The position numbers and the translations under genes were made by a program. Below, piece by piece: positions 27,187 through 35,669 of a stretch of DNA of 64,000 nt. Every line of letters begins with the position of its first letter. Position 1 is the stretch's first letter. The stretch comes from Halosolutus gelatinilyticus. GTDB lineage: Archaea; Halobacteriota; Halobacteria; Halobacteriales; Natrialbaceae. The stretch is from contig NZ_CP095491.1 of the NCBI RefSeq assembly GCF_023028105.1, positions 1,302,001-1,366,000 of the forward strand, in the 5' to 3' direction. The notes under the pieces are model-generated. The model saw only the letters and a list, made by a program, of their open reading frames with translations. It was not told where the DNA came from and did not search any database.

Positions 27187-27226
27187 TTTCGAAAATCAAA
27201 AGGCGATAACACTTCGCTTTCGAAGG
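27187..27226 (+). promoter_or_regulatory. Twin TTTCGAA palindromes before copA
   Basis: TTTCGAAA (27187-27194) and CTTTCGAAGG (27217-27226) have the same palindromic core, with centres 31 bp apart, about three helical turns. They lie 38-77 bp before the copA ATG. Two phased palindromes at this distance suit binding by a dimeric copper-responsive regulator around the basal promoter. Confidence 0.4.
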
Positions 27227-27263
27227 CACAACCCGCTTGAAGGTGTAGCCCCTACCATCACAT

Positions 27264-29930
27264 ATGAGGACCAGACGGGCGCACCTCGAGATCACGGGGA
27301 TGTCCTGTGCGACGTGTTCGGGAACCGTCGAGGACGCCGCGACCGATTTCGACGGCGTCGAGTCGGCGAGCGCGAACTACGCGACGGACGAGGGGACCGT
27401 CGCGTACGATCCCGACATGGTCTCGCTTTCCGAGATCTACGAGGCGATCGAGTCGGCCGGCTACGAGGCGGTTTCGGAGACGAAGACGATCGCCGTAATG
27501 GGCATGTCGTGTGCGACTTGTTCCAAGACCGTGAGCGAGGCGGTCGAGGACTTGCCCGGGGTGCTCCGGGCGGACGTGAACTTCGCCTCGGATGAGGCCC
27601 GAGTCGAGTACAATCCGAACGACGTCTCGCTCGCCGAGATCCGAGACGCGATCGAGTCGGCCGGCTACGATCCCGTCCGCGACGAGGTCGAGGAGACCCA
27701 GGGCGAGAGCCAGCGCGAGCGCGCCGTCGAGCGGGAACTGCGACGCCAGCGCCGACTGGTGATCGGCGGCGGCCTGCTGACGCTGCCGTTCGTGCCGATC
27801 ATGCTCGCGATGGTCGGCCTCGTTTCGCTGCCGACGACGATCGCGGGGATCGATCTCGACTGGCTCGGGTTCGTCGTCGCGACGATTCTGATGGGGACGC
27901 TCGGCAGGGAGTTCCTCGTCGGCGCCTGGCGAGCGTTCTCGCACAACCGCCGGGCGAACATGGACACGCTCGTCGCGATGGGCTCCTCGACGGGCTACGT
28001 CTACAGCGCGGCGGTGCTGTTCGGCCTCATCGGCGGATCGGGGACGTACTTCGAGGCCGTCGCGTTCATCCTGTGGTTTATCACCCTCGGCAACTGGCTC
28101 GAGGTCCGATCGAAGGCTCGTGCGGGCGACGCGCTGCGCGAGTTGCTGGAGATGGAGGCCGACGAGGCCACCGTGGTCGTGGACGGTGAGGCGAAGCAGG
28201 TCCCCCTCGAAGACGTCGATCCGGGCGACGTGATGAAGGTTCGCCCGGGCGAGAAGATCCCGACCGACGGCGTCGTAGTGGAAGGTCAGAGCGCGGTCGA
28301 CGAGTCCATGCTCACCGGCGAGTCCGTCCCCGTCGAGAAGAGCGAGGGCGACGACGTCGTCGGCTCGACGATCAATGAGAACGGCGTGCTCCTCGTCGAG
28401 GCGACGCGGGTCGGCTCCGAGACGGCGATTCAGCAGATCGTCGATCGGGTCAAGGAGGCCCAGTCGCGCCAACCCGACATCCAGCGGCTGGTCGATCGGG
28501 TCAGCGCCTACTTCGTCCCGGCGGTGATCGCCAACGCCGTCTTCTGGGCGATCCTATGGTTCCTCGCCCCCGACGCGCTGTACGGCGTCTCGTCGGCGCT
28601 CGGCGCCTGGATTCCGCTGCTCGATCCCGTCGGCGGCGGTCCCGTCGCCGGCGGCGTGCCGGTCCTGGAGTTCTCCGTGATCGTACTCGCCTCCGCGGTG
28701 TTGATCGCCTGTCCCTGCGCGCTCGGATTGGCGACGCCGGCCGCGACGATGGTCGGGTCGACGCTCGCGGCGACCAACGGCGTCCTGTTCAAGGGCGGCG
28801 ACGTGCTCGAACAGGTCCGCGGCGTCGACACCGTCGTTTTCGACAAGACGGGAACGCTCACCCGCGGCGAGATGACGCTGACCAACGTCGTGCCGATCGA
28901 GTCGGCCGCGGTTCCCGACGGTGGTGAAGCGGCGCCCGACGGCGGAGAGGCGAGTGAAGCGAGGCGATCCTCGTCGGAGCTCCGTTCCGACGGCGGGCTG
29001 ATGGCCGGCCGGGAGGAATCGCTGGAGTCGTTCCTGCTCGGTGCCGCGGCGACCGCCGAATCCGGCTCCGAGCACCCGATCGCCCGTGCGATCGTCGACG
29101 GCGCCGAAGACCGCGGCGTTTCCGTCGGCGACCACGGGGAGTTCGAGAACGTCCCCGGCCGCGGAATCCGCGCGGAGACCGATCGCGGCACCGTTCTGAT
29201 CGGGCGCCAGAAACTCCTGGAGGACGAGGGGATCGACACCGGACCCGCGGCGGAGGTCCTGTCGCGCCTCGAACGCGAGGGGAAGACGGCGATGCCGGTC
29301 GCGGTCGACGGCGCGCTCGTCGGCGCGCTCGCCGTGGCCGACGAGGTCCGCGAGAGCGCGACGGAGACCGTCGCGGCGCTCCGAGCGCGCGGTACCGAGG
29401 TCGTGATGCTCACCGGCGACAACGAACGGACGGCCCGCGCGGTCGCCGAAGAGGTCGGGATCGACCCCGAGAACGTCCGCGCGGAGGTCCTGCCGGAGGA
29501 CAAGGCCGACCACGTCGACGTGCTGCAAGCGGACGGAGCCAGCGTCATGATGGTCGGCGACGGCGTCAACGATGCCCCCGCGCTGACGGCCGCCCAGATC
29601 GGCGTCGCGATCGGCTCCGGCACCGACGTCGCGATCGAGTCGGCGGACGTGACCCTGATGCGCGACGACCCCGCTGACGTGCTCAAGGCCGTCCGCATCT
29701 CGGAGGCGACGATCTCCAAAGTGCGCCAGAACCTCTTCTGGGCCTTCGTCTACAACGCGACGCTGCTCCCGATCGCCTCGCTCGGCCTCCTGAACCCCGC
29801 GCTCGCGGGCCTGGCGATGGCCACCTCCAGCGTGAGCGTGATGACCAACAGCCTCGCGTTCGCCGCGTACGACCCCCACGAGGACTATCGGCTGTGGATT
29901 ATGCGGCCGATCGAATGGCTTCGAAAATAA
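27264..29930 (+). CDS. copA: Copper-translocating P1B-1 ATPase CopA with two HMA domains
   Basis: The 888-residue exporter begins with two heavy-metal-associated domains, each with GMSCATC (Cys15/Cys18 and a second copy near residues 80-86). The membrane motif [14 protein letters not shown] (CPC near residue 483) identifies a Cu+ pump. Actuator TGES (near 350), phosphorylation motif DKTGTLT (near 529), an HP motif in SEHPIARA, and [10 protein letters not shown] (near 765) are all present, so the pump looks active. A low-complexity insert (about 552-590, rich in G, E, S) lies in the nucleotide-binding region. No chaperone gene accompanies it. Two palindromes in its promoter suggest copper regulation. 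Confidence 0.93.
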   Translation: MRTRRAHLEITGMSCATCSGTVEDAATDFDGVESASANYATDEGTVAYDPDMVSLSEIYEAIESAGYEAVSETKTIAVMGMSCATCSKTVSEAVEDLPGVLRADVNFASDEARVEYNPNDVSLAEIRDAIESAGYDPVRDEVEETQGESQRERAVERELRRQRRLVIGGGLLTLPFVPIMLAMVGLVSLPTTIAGIDLDWLGFVVATILMGTLGREFLVGAWRAFSHNRRANMDTLVAMGSSTGYVYSAAVLFGLIGGSGTYFEAVAFILWFITLGNWLEVRSKARAGDALRELLEMEADEATVVVDGEAKQVPLEDVDPGDVMKVRPGEKIPTDGVVVEGQSAVDESMLTGESVPVEKSEGDDVVGSTINENGVLLVEATRVGSETAIQQIVDRVKEAQSRQPDIQRLVDRVSAYFVPAVIANAVFWAILWFLAPDALYGVSSALGAWIPLLDPVGGGPVAGGVPVLEFSVIVLASAVLIACPCALGLATPAATMVGSTLAATNGVLFKGGDVLEQVRGVDTVVFDKTGTLTRGEMTLTNVVPIESAAVPDGGEAAPDGGEASEARRSSSELRSDGGLMAGREESLESFLLGAAATAESGSEHPIARAIVDGAEDRGVSVGDHGEFENVPGRGIRAETDRGTVLIGRQKLLEDEGIDTGPAAEVLSRLEREGKTAMPVAVDGALVGALAVADEVRESATETVAALRARGTEVVMLTGDNERTARAVAEEVGIDPENVRAEVLPEDKADHVDVLQADGASVMMVGDGVNDAPALTAAQIGVAIGSGTDVAIESADVTLMRDDPADVLKAVRISEATISKVRQNLFWAFVYNATLLPIASLGLLNPALAGLAMATSSVSVMTNSLAFAAYDPHEDYRLWIMRPIEWLRK

Positions 29931-29967
29931 TCCGTAACTGACTACTACTGCAACGGAAACGACAGTT

Positions 29968-30151
29968 CTGAAAACACCACGAAAGCCCTGACCTTCTCGA
30001 CCGGTTGCGACTCGTTGCGGTCGCCGCTTCACTGCAGTCCTTACGTCGTCTCACCGGATCGAGCGCGTCAGCCCCTTTCATCCCCACCCGTGTCGGCTGA
30101 CCGGGAGGCCACCGCGGGTGGGAATGAAAGGGGCTTTCGTGGTGTTCTCAG
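29968..30151. repeat. Nested inverted-repeat element, 184 bp
   Basis: Outer arms of 21 bases (29968-29988 and 30131-30151, core ACACCACGAAAGCCC) are inverted copies with one mismatch. Inside them, arms of 21 bases (30070-30090 and 30115-30135, core CCCCTTTCAT / ATGAAAGGGG) form a hairpin with a 24-base loop, also with one mismatch. The right outer and right inner arms overlap by five bases (30131-30135), so the two stems compete at that point. The element fills most of the 267-base gap between copA and the SpoIIM-like gene. It looks like a small non-autonomous mobile repeat or the remnant end of an IS element; I cannot name the family. Confidence 0.6.
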
Positions 30152-30197
30152 CTGCCTCGCCGATCGTTGCTAGGGATCACTGACTAACGAGCGGTTC

Positions 30198-31121
30198 CTA
30201 CAGTGCCTGATCGGGAAAGAGCAGTTCGGCGATCGCGATGGTCAGGTAGGCTTCGATAAACGCAGCGAGGACGAGCAACAGCCAGCCGAAGGCGACGAGG
30301 ACGGCGGTCCGTCCCAGGTACGATTTCGTGAACAGGTCGTCCCGGCTCCCGGTGAACCGCTGGGCAGCGCGGTGGAGCAGACGGAATCCGACGCCGGCAG
30401 CGATGAACAGCGCGGGCAGTTCGAAGATCCCGTGGGGAACGATCAGCACGACGATCAACCCGAGTCCCGCCTCCGATCCGAGGGCGAACAGCAAGTTCCC
30501 GATGATGACGCCGTTGAACAGCATGATGAGCGCCGTCACGAGTCCGAACGTCAGGGCGCCGAGGATCACGGCCAGAAACGGCGGCGTGTTATTGGTGATG
30601 AAAAACGACGCCGACAGATCGATCTCGCCGGCGAGTTCCTCCTCGCTGAACTCCTCGCTCAGGAGGTCGAGGAACAGTTCGGTGAGGTCGACGCCCACGG
30701 CGACGAGGAGGGCGCCGACGATCGCGCCGAGTCCGAACAGACCGGCAGCGAAGCCGACGTACCGCCGGTGTTCGGCCCACGCCGCGGCCAGGGCGGCGAC
30801 GAGGTCGATCGAACTCGCCCGGGAGACGGCGACGATCGCGCCGAACCCGGCCGCGAGGACGACCGCACCCGCGGCGGCGACGGCCGCGTCGTGGACGGCG
30901 TACGTGGCGACCCCCGTGAGCGCCGAAACGGCCGCGAGCGCGAGTGCGAGGCTGGTCCACCTGCCGATCGAATCCGGGTCGGGACCCGTCCGTTCCGCTC
31001 CCGTCCCGCCGCCGGAACCGTTCGGATCCGTCGGCGATCGATCGCGTCGTTCGGCCGCCCTCGCGGCCGTTTCGCGGCTGGTGTCGGGCCCGTCCTCGCC
31101 GCCGTTTCCGGCCTCGCTCAT
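30198..31121 (-). CDS. SpoIIM/DUF95-family membrane protein
   Basis: From the ATG at 31121 the protein has 307 residues: a disordered charged N-terminus (about 1-50), then membrane helices in two groups. The core has the family motifs FITNNTPPFLAVILGA, LFNGVIIGNL and VPHGIFELPALFIAAG. The last helix is preceded by GRTAVLVAFGWLLL. SpoIIM-like proteins are widespread outside spore formers; their function is unknown there, and links to membrane remodelling or transport are suggested. The first ten codons of the longer frame are dropped because MSEAGNGG fits acidic haloarchaeal starts better. Confidence 0.85.
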   Translation of the reverse strand: MSEAGNGGEDGPDTSRETAARAAERRDRSPTDPNGSGGGTGAERTGPDPDSIGRWTSLALALAAVSALTGVATYAVHDAAVAAAGAVVLAAGFGAIVAVSRASSIDLVAALAAAWAEHRRYVGFAAGLFGLGAIVGALLVAVGVDLTELFLDLLSEEFSEEELAGEIDLSASFFITNNTPPFLAVILGALTFGLVTALIMLFNGVIIGNLLFALGSEAGLGLIVVLIVPHGIFELPALFIAAGVGFRLLHRAAQRFTGSRDDLFTKSYLGRTAVLVAFGWLLLVLAAFIEAYLTIAIAELLFPDQAL

Positions 31122-31285
31122 AGGTGTTCCTTTCTCGACGTGTCGCATAAACCCGCCGACTGGAGCCGTGGCCGCCGGCGGTCAACCGGTTCGATCGGCG
31201 GTTCGAAAACGGGCGCCGATTCGAGATCGGACGCGGCGATCGAGGAATCGACAGTATAAGTCGCTCCGGCGAGAATCCCCGGGCG

Positions 31286-32584
31286 ATGACGACCCTTGCA
31301 CTCACCGGGGGACGGGTACTGCGTCCCGACGCGACGGTGACGCGCGCCGACGTGCTGATCGACCAGGACGACGGGACGATCCGTGAGATCGGCGACGACC
31401 TCGCGGCGGACGCCGACGAGACGATCGACGCGACGGACGCGCTCGTTACGCCGGGATTCGTCAACGGACACTGTCACGTCGCGATGACGCTCCTGCGGGG
31501 CAACGCCGACGACAAGCCCCTCGACGCGTGGCTGCAGGAGGACATCTGGCCGGTCGAGGCCGAACTGACGGCCGACTCCGTCCGCGCCGGTACCGAACTC
31601 GGCGTCCTCGAGATGATCAAAGGGGGGGTCACGGCCTTCGCGGACATGTACTTCTTCGTCCCGACGATCGCCGACGTCGTCGCGGAGGCAGGCCTGCGCG
31701 CCCGGCTCGGCCACGGCGTGATCTCCGTCGCCAAGGACGAGGACGCGGCCCGCGAGGACGCCTGGGAGGGTCTCGACGTCGCCGAGGAGATCGACGGCAT
31801 GGGTGATGGTCGGATCTCGTCGGCGTTCATGCCCCACTCGCTGACGACCGTCGACGAGCAGTACTTAGACGAGTTCGTGCCGGCAGCCCGGGATCTCGGC
31901 GTGCCGCTTCACTACCACGCGAACGAGACCCGCGATGAGGTGGCGCCGATCGTCGAGGAGCGCGGCGTGCGCCCGCTCGCCTACGCCGCGGAGAAGGGGA
32001 TGCTCGAACCCGAGGACTTCATCGCGCACGGCGTCCACCTCGACGGGAGCGAGATCCAGCTGCTCGCGGAAGCCGGCACGAGCGTGATCCACTGCCCGGC
32101 GTCGAACATGAAGCTGGCCAGCGGAATGGCGCCCGTCCAGCGCATGCTCGATGCGGGCGTCACCGTCGGCCTCGGAACCGACGGCGCGGCCTCGAACAAC
32201 GACCTCTCGATGCTCGACGAGGCCCGCGACGCGGCCATGCTCGGGAAGCTCGCCGCTGACGACGCCAGCGCGGTCCCCGCCGAAGCCGTCGTCGACATGC
32301 TCACCGGCGCGACCGCCGACGCGATCGGCCTCGAGACGGGACGCCTCGAACCGGGCGCGCCGGCCGACCTCGCGGTGATCGACCTCGAGAAACCGCATCT
32401 CACCCCAACTCACGACCTCGTGAGTCACCTCGCGTACGCCGCCGCCGCGGCCGACGTCCGCCACACGATCTGCGACGGACGCGTGCTCATGCGCGATCGG
32501 AAGGTGCTGACGCTGGACGAGGCGGCGGTCCGAGCGCGCGCGGAAGCGGAAGCGGCGGCGCTGCTCGAACGGGCCGAGAACTGA
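31286..32584 (+). CDS. mtaD: 5-methylthioadenosine / S-adenosylhomocysteine deaminase
   Basis: The 432-residue amidohydrolase carries metal ligands NGHCHVAMT (HxH near residues 61-63), ALTTVDEQYLDE with HYHANETRDE downstream, AHGVHLDGSEI, and the final Asp in LGTDGAASNNDLSML. It deaminates 5'-methylthioadenosine or S-adenosylhomocysteine. In methanogens and other archaea this enzyme feeds SAH recycling through inosylhomocysteine. Its location 1.2 kb before ahcY on the same strand supports a role in the methyl cycle. Guanine or cytosine deaminase are less likely alternatives because the TGES-like guanine motifs are absent. Confidence 0.9.
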   Translation: MTTLALTGGRVLRPDATVTRADVLIDQDDGTIREIGDDLAADADETIDATDALVTPGFVNGHCHVAMTLLRGNADDKPLDAWLQEDIWPVEAELTADSVRAGTELGVLEMIKGGVTAFADMYFFVPTIADVVAEAGLRARLGHGVISVAKDEDAAREDAWEGLDVAEEIDGMGDGRISSAFMPHSLTTVDEQYLDEFVPAARDLGVPLHYHANETRDEVAPIVEERGVRPLAYAAEKGMLEPEDFIAHGVHLDGSEIQLLAEAGTSVIHCPASNMKLASGMAPVQRMLDAGVTVGLGTDGAASNNDLSMLDEARDAAMLGKLAADDASAVPAEAVVDMLTGATADAIGLETGRLEPGAPADLAVIDLEKPHLTPTHDLVSHLAYAAAAADVRHTICDGRVLMRDRKVLTLDEAAVRARAEAEAAALLERAEN

Positions 32585-32731
32585 TCGAGATCCGATAATC
32601 CCCGGATATCGAGGTCGAAAAATGAACGCTCTCTCGGGCCGATAAACGTTATAAACTATTTTCAGGCGTTTTCGGAACGTCCCGAACTACCGCGGGGGGT
32701 TATTCAGTGATCCTTGAATGTCTCGATCGGG

Positions 32732-33442
32732 ATGAATAGAAACAGACTGCTCGTGGCGGCGTTGGCCGCCCTCATGACCCTGTCCGTGCTCGCCCCCGCG
32801 GGAGCGGTGGCAACACAGGAGGATGGCAGTGAAGACGATCTGACGATCTCCGTCGCACAGGACGACGGTATCGTCGTTACGGTCGAATCGAACGGGACCG
32901 CCGTCGCGAACGCGACGGTCGGCGTGTCGGTGGCCGACGAGAACGACACGTACGCGGGGACGGGAACGTACACGACCGACGAGAACGGCACCGTCACCCT
33001 CGACGCCCCGACGGGCAACGAGAGCGTCGAGGTTTCGATCGAGGCGTCGGCCGACGGCGCGTCGGCGGAGACGACGGTGACGCTCGACCCCGTCGAGGAG
33101 GACGGACCGGAGAACTTCGGGGACCTCCTCAACGAGTTCAAGGAGAACGAGTTGACCGACGGCGAGCCGCAGGGACTCCAGATCGCATCATTCGTCGTAC
33201 AGTACAACCCGGGCAACGCGCCCGATCACGCCGGCCCGCCGGCCCACGCCGGTCCACCAGGTGAAGATAACGAGAAGGACAACCAGGGCCCGCCGGAACA
33301 CGCCAAGGGTCCGTCCGACGATGAGAGCGACGAGGCCGACGAGGGCGAAGAAGTCGACGCCGAGAGCGAAGACGATGAAGACGGCGAAGACGACAGCAAG
33401 GGTAACGGAAACGGTAAGAAGAACGGTCACGGCAAACGGTAA
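32732..33442 (+). CDS. Secreted Ig-like-domain protein with acidic tail
   Basis: From the ATG at 32732 the protein (236 residues) has a Sec signal peptide MNRNRLLVAALAALMTLSVL ending near APAGAVA. A single beta-sandwich-like domain follows (ISVAQDDGIVVTVESNGTAV ... VTLDAPTGNESVEVSIEASA), of the carboxypeptidase-regulatory or Big/Ig-like type. Then comes a linker with DHAGPPAHAGPP repeats and a strongly acidic tail ending in KGNGNGKKNGHGKR. It lacks a C-terminal anchor, so it is probably released or loosely bound to the cell wall. Function is unknown. Confidence 0.75.
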   Translation: MNRNRLLVAALAALMTLSVLAPAGAVATQEDGSEDDLTISVAQDDGIVVTVESNGTAVANATVGVSVADENDTYAGTGTYTTDENGTVTLDAPTGNESVEVSIEASADGASAETTVTLDPVEEDGPENFGDLLNEFKENELTDGEPQGLQIASFVVQYNPGNAPDHAGPPAHAGPPGEDNEKDNQGPPEHAKGPSDDESDEADEGEEVDAESEDDEDGEDDSKGNGNGKKNGHGKR

Positions 33443-33759
33443 CTGACCGCCGAACGCCGATACCTGCCGAGGCGATCGACGGGCCCCGACCGACGACTCG
33501 CACGCGAGTCGCGATGTCAGAGGCACGTTCTCGTCGCCGGAGCCCGTGATCGATCGGCCGCTCGCGGCGCGCGGGCGCAGCCGATCGAATATGAAGCGCT
33601 CGAAACCACCGGATTGACCCGCCTGAGGGAGGGTCGTATGGATCTGTTCGAATGCGCGCCCCCAGAGGGGTGCGTCGCACCCGATCGATTCTCCACGCCG
33701 ACGTCGTCAGCTGACGCTGGTTCGGTAGCGTTTTGCCTCCGGTCGCACTCTGTCGACAC

Positions 33760-35043
33760 ATGAGCGAGTACCCCCCGATCAGCGAGCAACTCGACGCAGT
33801 CGAGTCCGCTCGGGAAGAGGGCCGCCGAAAGATGGACTGGGCAGCCCAACACATGCCCATCCTCGAGCGCGTCCGCGAGGAGTTCGTCGCGGATCGCCCC
33901 TTCGAGGGCGAACGCATCGCGATGGCGATGCACGTCGAAGCCAAGACCGCCATGCTCGTCGAGACGCTCGCGGAGGGCGGCGCCGAGGTCGCGGTGACCG
34001 GCTGCAATCCGTTATCGACTCACGACGACGTCTCGGCCGCGCTCGACGTCCACGAGAACATCACCAGCTACGCCAAACGCGGCGTCGACGACGAGGAGTA
34101 CTACGCCGCGATCGAGGCCGTCATCGCCCACGAGCCGACGATCACCGTCGACGACGGGATGGACCTCGTCGCGGCGATTCACGAGGATCACCCCGAGCTG
34201 ATCGACGACATCGTCGGCGGCTGCGAGGAGACCACCACGGGCGTCCACCGCCTGCGCGCGATGGACGACGACGGCGCCCTCGAGTACCCCGTCTTCGCGG
34301 TCAACGACACGCCGATGAAGCGCCTGTTCGACAACGTTCACGGCACCGGCGAGTCCTCGCTGGCGTCGATCGCGATGACCACGAACCTCTCGTGGGCCGG
34401 CAAGAACGTCGTCGTCGCGGGCTACGGCTACTGCGGCAAGGGCGTCGCGAAGAAGGCTGCGGGCCAAAACGCGAACGTCATCGTCACCGAGGTCGAGCCC
34501 CGTCGCGCGCTCGAGGCCCACATGGAGGGTTACGACGTGATGCCGATGGCCGAGGCCGCCGAAGTCGGCGACGTCTTCCTCACGACGACGGGCAACCGCG
34601 ACGTCGTCGTCGAGGAGCACTTCGAGAAGATGAAAGACGGCGTCCTGCTGGCGAACGCCGGCCACTTCGACATCGAGGTCGACCTCGACGCGCTCTCCGA
34701 TCTCGCCGTCGACACTTACGAGGCACGGGAGGGCGTACGGGCCTACGAACTCGACGACGGTCGCCGGCTGAACGTGATCGCCGAGGGCCGGCTCGTCAAT
34801 CTCGCCGCGCCGATCTCGCTCGGCCACCCGGTCGAAGTCATGGACCAGAGCTTCGGCGTCCAGGCCGTCTGCGTCCGCGAGATGCTCGAAAACAGCGACG
34901 AGTACGACGCGGGCGTCCACGACGTGCCGGACGAACTGGACAGGGAGATCGCCGAGATCAAACTGGCGGCCGAGGGCGTCGAATTCGATGCGCTGACCGA
35001 CACCCAGCGCGACTACATGGACTCCTGGGACCACGGAACGTAA
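33760..35043 (+). CDS. ahcY: Adenosylhomocysteinase
   Basis: The 427-residue enzyme hydrolyses S-adenosylhomocysteine to adenosine and homocysteine, keeping methylation reactions running. Signatures seen: NPLSTHDDVSAAL, ETTTGVHRLRAM (the substrate site), AVNDTPMKRLFDN, and the NAD+ Rossmann loop VVVAGYGYCGKG near residue 225. The C-terminal tail is shorter than in eukaryotes, as usual in archaea. Start at 33760 because MSEYPPISEQLD matches archaeal homologues; the upstream frame is non-coding. The preceding 317-base gap (33443-33759) contains its promoter and one GC-rich inverted repeat (GCGCCCCCAGAGGGGTGCG), nothing else. Confidence 0.95.
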   Translation: MSEYPPISEQLDAVESAREEGRRKMDWAAQHMPILERVREEFVADRPFEGERIAMAMHVEAKTAMLVETLAEGGAEVAVTGCNPLSTHDDVSAALDVHENITSYAKRGVDDEEYYAAIEAVIAHEPTITVDDGMDLVAAIHEDHPELIDDIVGGCEETTTGVHRLRAMDDDGALEYPVFAVNDTPMKRLFDNVHGTGESSLASIAMTTNLSWAGKNVVVAGYGYCGKGVAKKAAGQNANVIVTEVEPRRALEAHMEGYDVMPMAEAAEVGDVFLTTTGNRDVVVEEHFEKMKDGVLLANAGHFDIEVDLDALSDLAVDTYEAREGVRAYELDDGRRLNVIAEGRLVNLAAPISLGHPVEVMDQSFGVQAVCVREMLENSDEYDAGVHDVPDELDREIAEIKLAAEGVEFDALTDTQRDYMDSWDHGT

Positions 35044-35131
35044 TCGCGACTCGATCGAGATCAAGCGATCGAGAAGCACGCGGCAGAATCGCGACGTCTG
35101 GATCGGCGGCGAATCGGACGCGGATTCCTCG

Positions 35132-35305
35132 CTACGGCCGAACCTCGATCGTCACGTCGGACTGGATCCAGGCGTGTTCGTTCTTGGGATCGACGATCAT
35201 GCCGACGCGCGTCGATCCGACGTCGTACTCCTCGTAGACTTCCCTGATGAGCCCGCCGCGCGACCCCCCGTAGATCGACGTCGATCGGTGATCCCCCTCG
35301 CGCAT
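35132..35305 (-). CDS. Small conserved haloarchaeal protein downstream of HalOD1
   Basis: A 57-residue frame starts MREGDHRSTSIYGGSRGGL and continues REVYEEYDVGSTRVGMIVD then NEHAWIQSDVTIEVRP. It starts two bases after the stop of the HalOD1 gene on the same strand, so the two are almost certainly one operon. The composition, a short helical part then beta strands, and its strict coupling to HalOD1 suggest a small adaptor (possibly the DUF7331 type, from memory). Confidence 0.65.
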   Translation of the reverse strand: MREGDHRSTSIYGGSRGGLIREVYEEYDVGSTRVGMIVDPKNEHAWIQSDVTIEVRP

Positions 35306-35307
35306 CG

Positions 35308-35556
35308 TCAGTCGTAGACCCTGCCGTCGACCGCGACCGTTCCCTCACCGCTGACGGTGACCGTGTGACCCAGATACTCGAAGCGCACCGAAACCGACTC
35401 CTTGCCCGTGCACAGCCGATCGAGGGCGGTCGGATCGATCGCGCTGTACAGCGGCGGGTGTAGATCGAGCGCGTCGGTTCCGCTGGCGTCGGCGACGGCT
35501 TCGATCACTCGCACGCTTACCTGGTCGGTTCCCGTTGCGAGAGTGCTGCGATTCAT
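35308..35556 (-). CDS. HalOD1 output-domain protein
   Basis: An 82-residue protein made only of a HalOD1 (halobacterial output domain 1) unit: SVRVIEAVADASGTDALDLH, PLYSAIDPTALDRLCTG, then the strand pair SVRFEYLGHTVTVSGEGTVA. In larger haloarchaeal proteins HalOD1 follows receiver domains; as a stand-alone protein it is assumed to be an output or scaffold module. It is divergent from the big PAS/GAF regulator at 35670, sharing 113 bp of promoter DNA, and cotranscribed with the 57-residue gene downstream. Confidence 0.82.
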   Translation of the reverse strand: MNRSTLATGTDQVSVRVIEAVADASGTDALDLHPPLYSAIDPTALDRLCTGKESVSVRFEYLGHTVTVSGEGTVAVDGRVYD

Positions 35557-35600
35557 TGTCAGCCATCACGGTTCGATCGGGTATCGGCGTATCCATTATC

Positions 35601-35641
35601 TGTATAGTGACGCCCGCTGTTTGGGGGATATATGTATAGTG
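35601..35641 (+). promoter_or_regulatory. Direct repeats TGTATAGTG in divergent promoter
   Basis: TGTATAGTG occurs at 35601-35609 and 35633-35641, 32 bp apart (about three helical turns), in the 113-bp region between the divergent HalOD1 and multi-PAS regulator genes. The second copy ends 28 bp before the ATG at 35670, so it overlaps the probable TATA position of that gene (GGATATATGTATAG). A phased pair suits a dimeric regulator, possibly the HTH-10 protein itself. Confidence 0.35.
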
Positions 35642-35669
35642 TCTCATCACGTAGGTGGCGGTGATCCTA

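Noticed and set aside
30070-30135. CRISPR repeat-like sequence (GTGGGAATGAAAG)
   Set aside because: Only one copy pair in inverted orientation, with no regularly spaced direct repeats and no cas genes.
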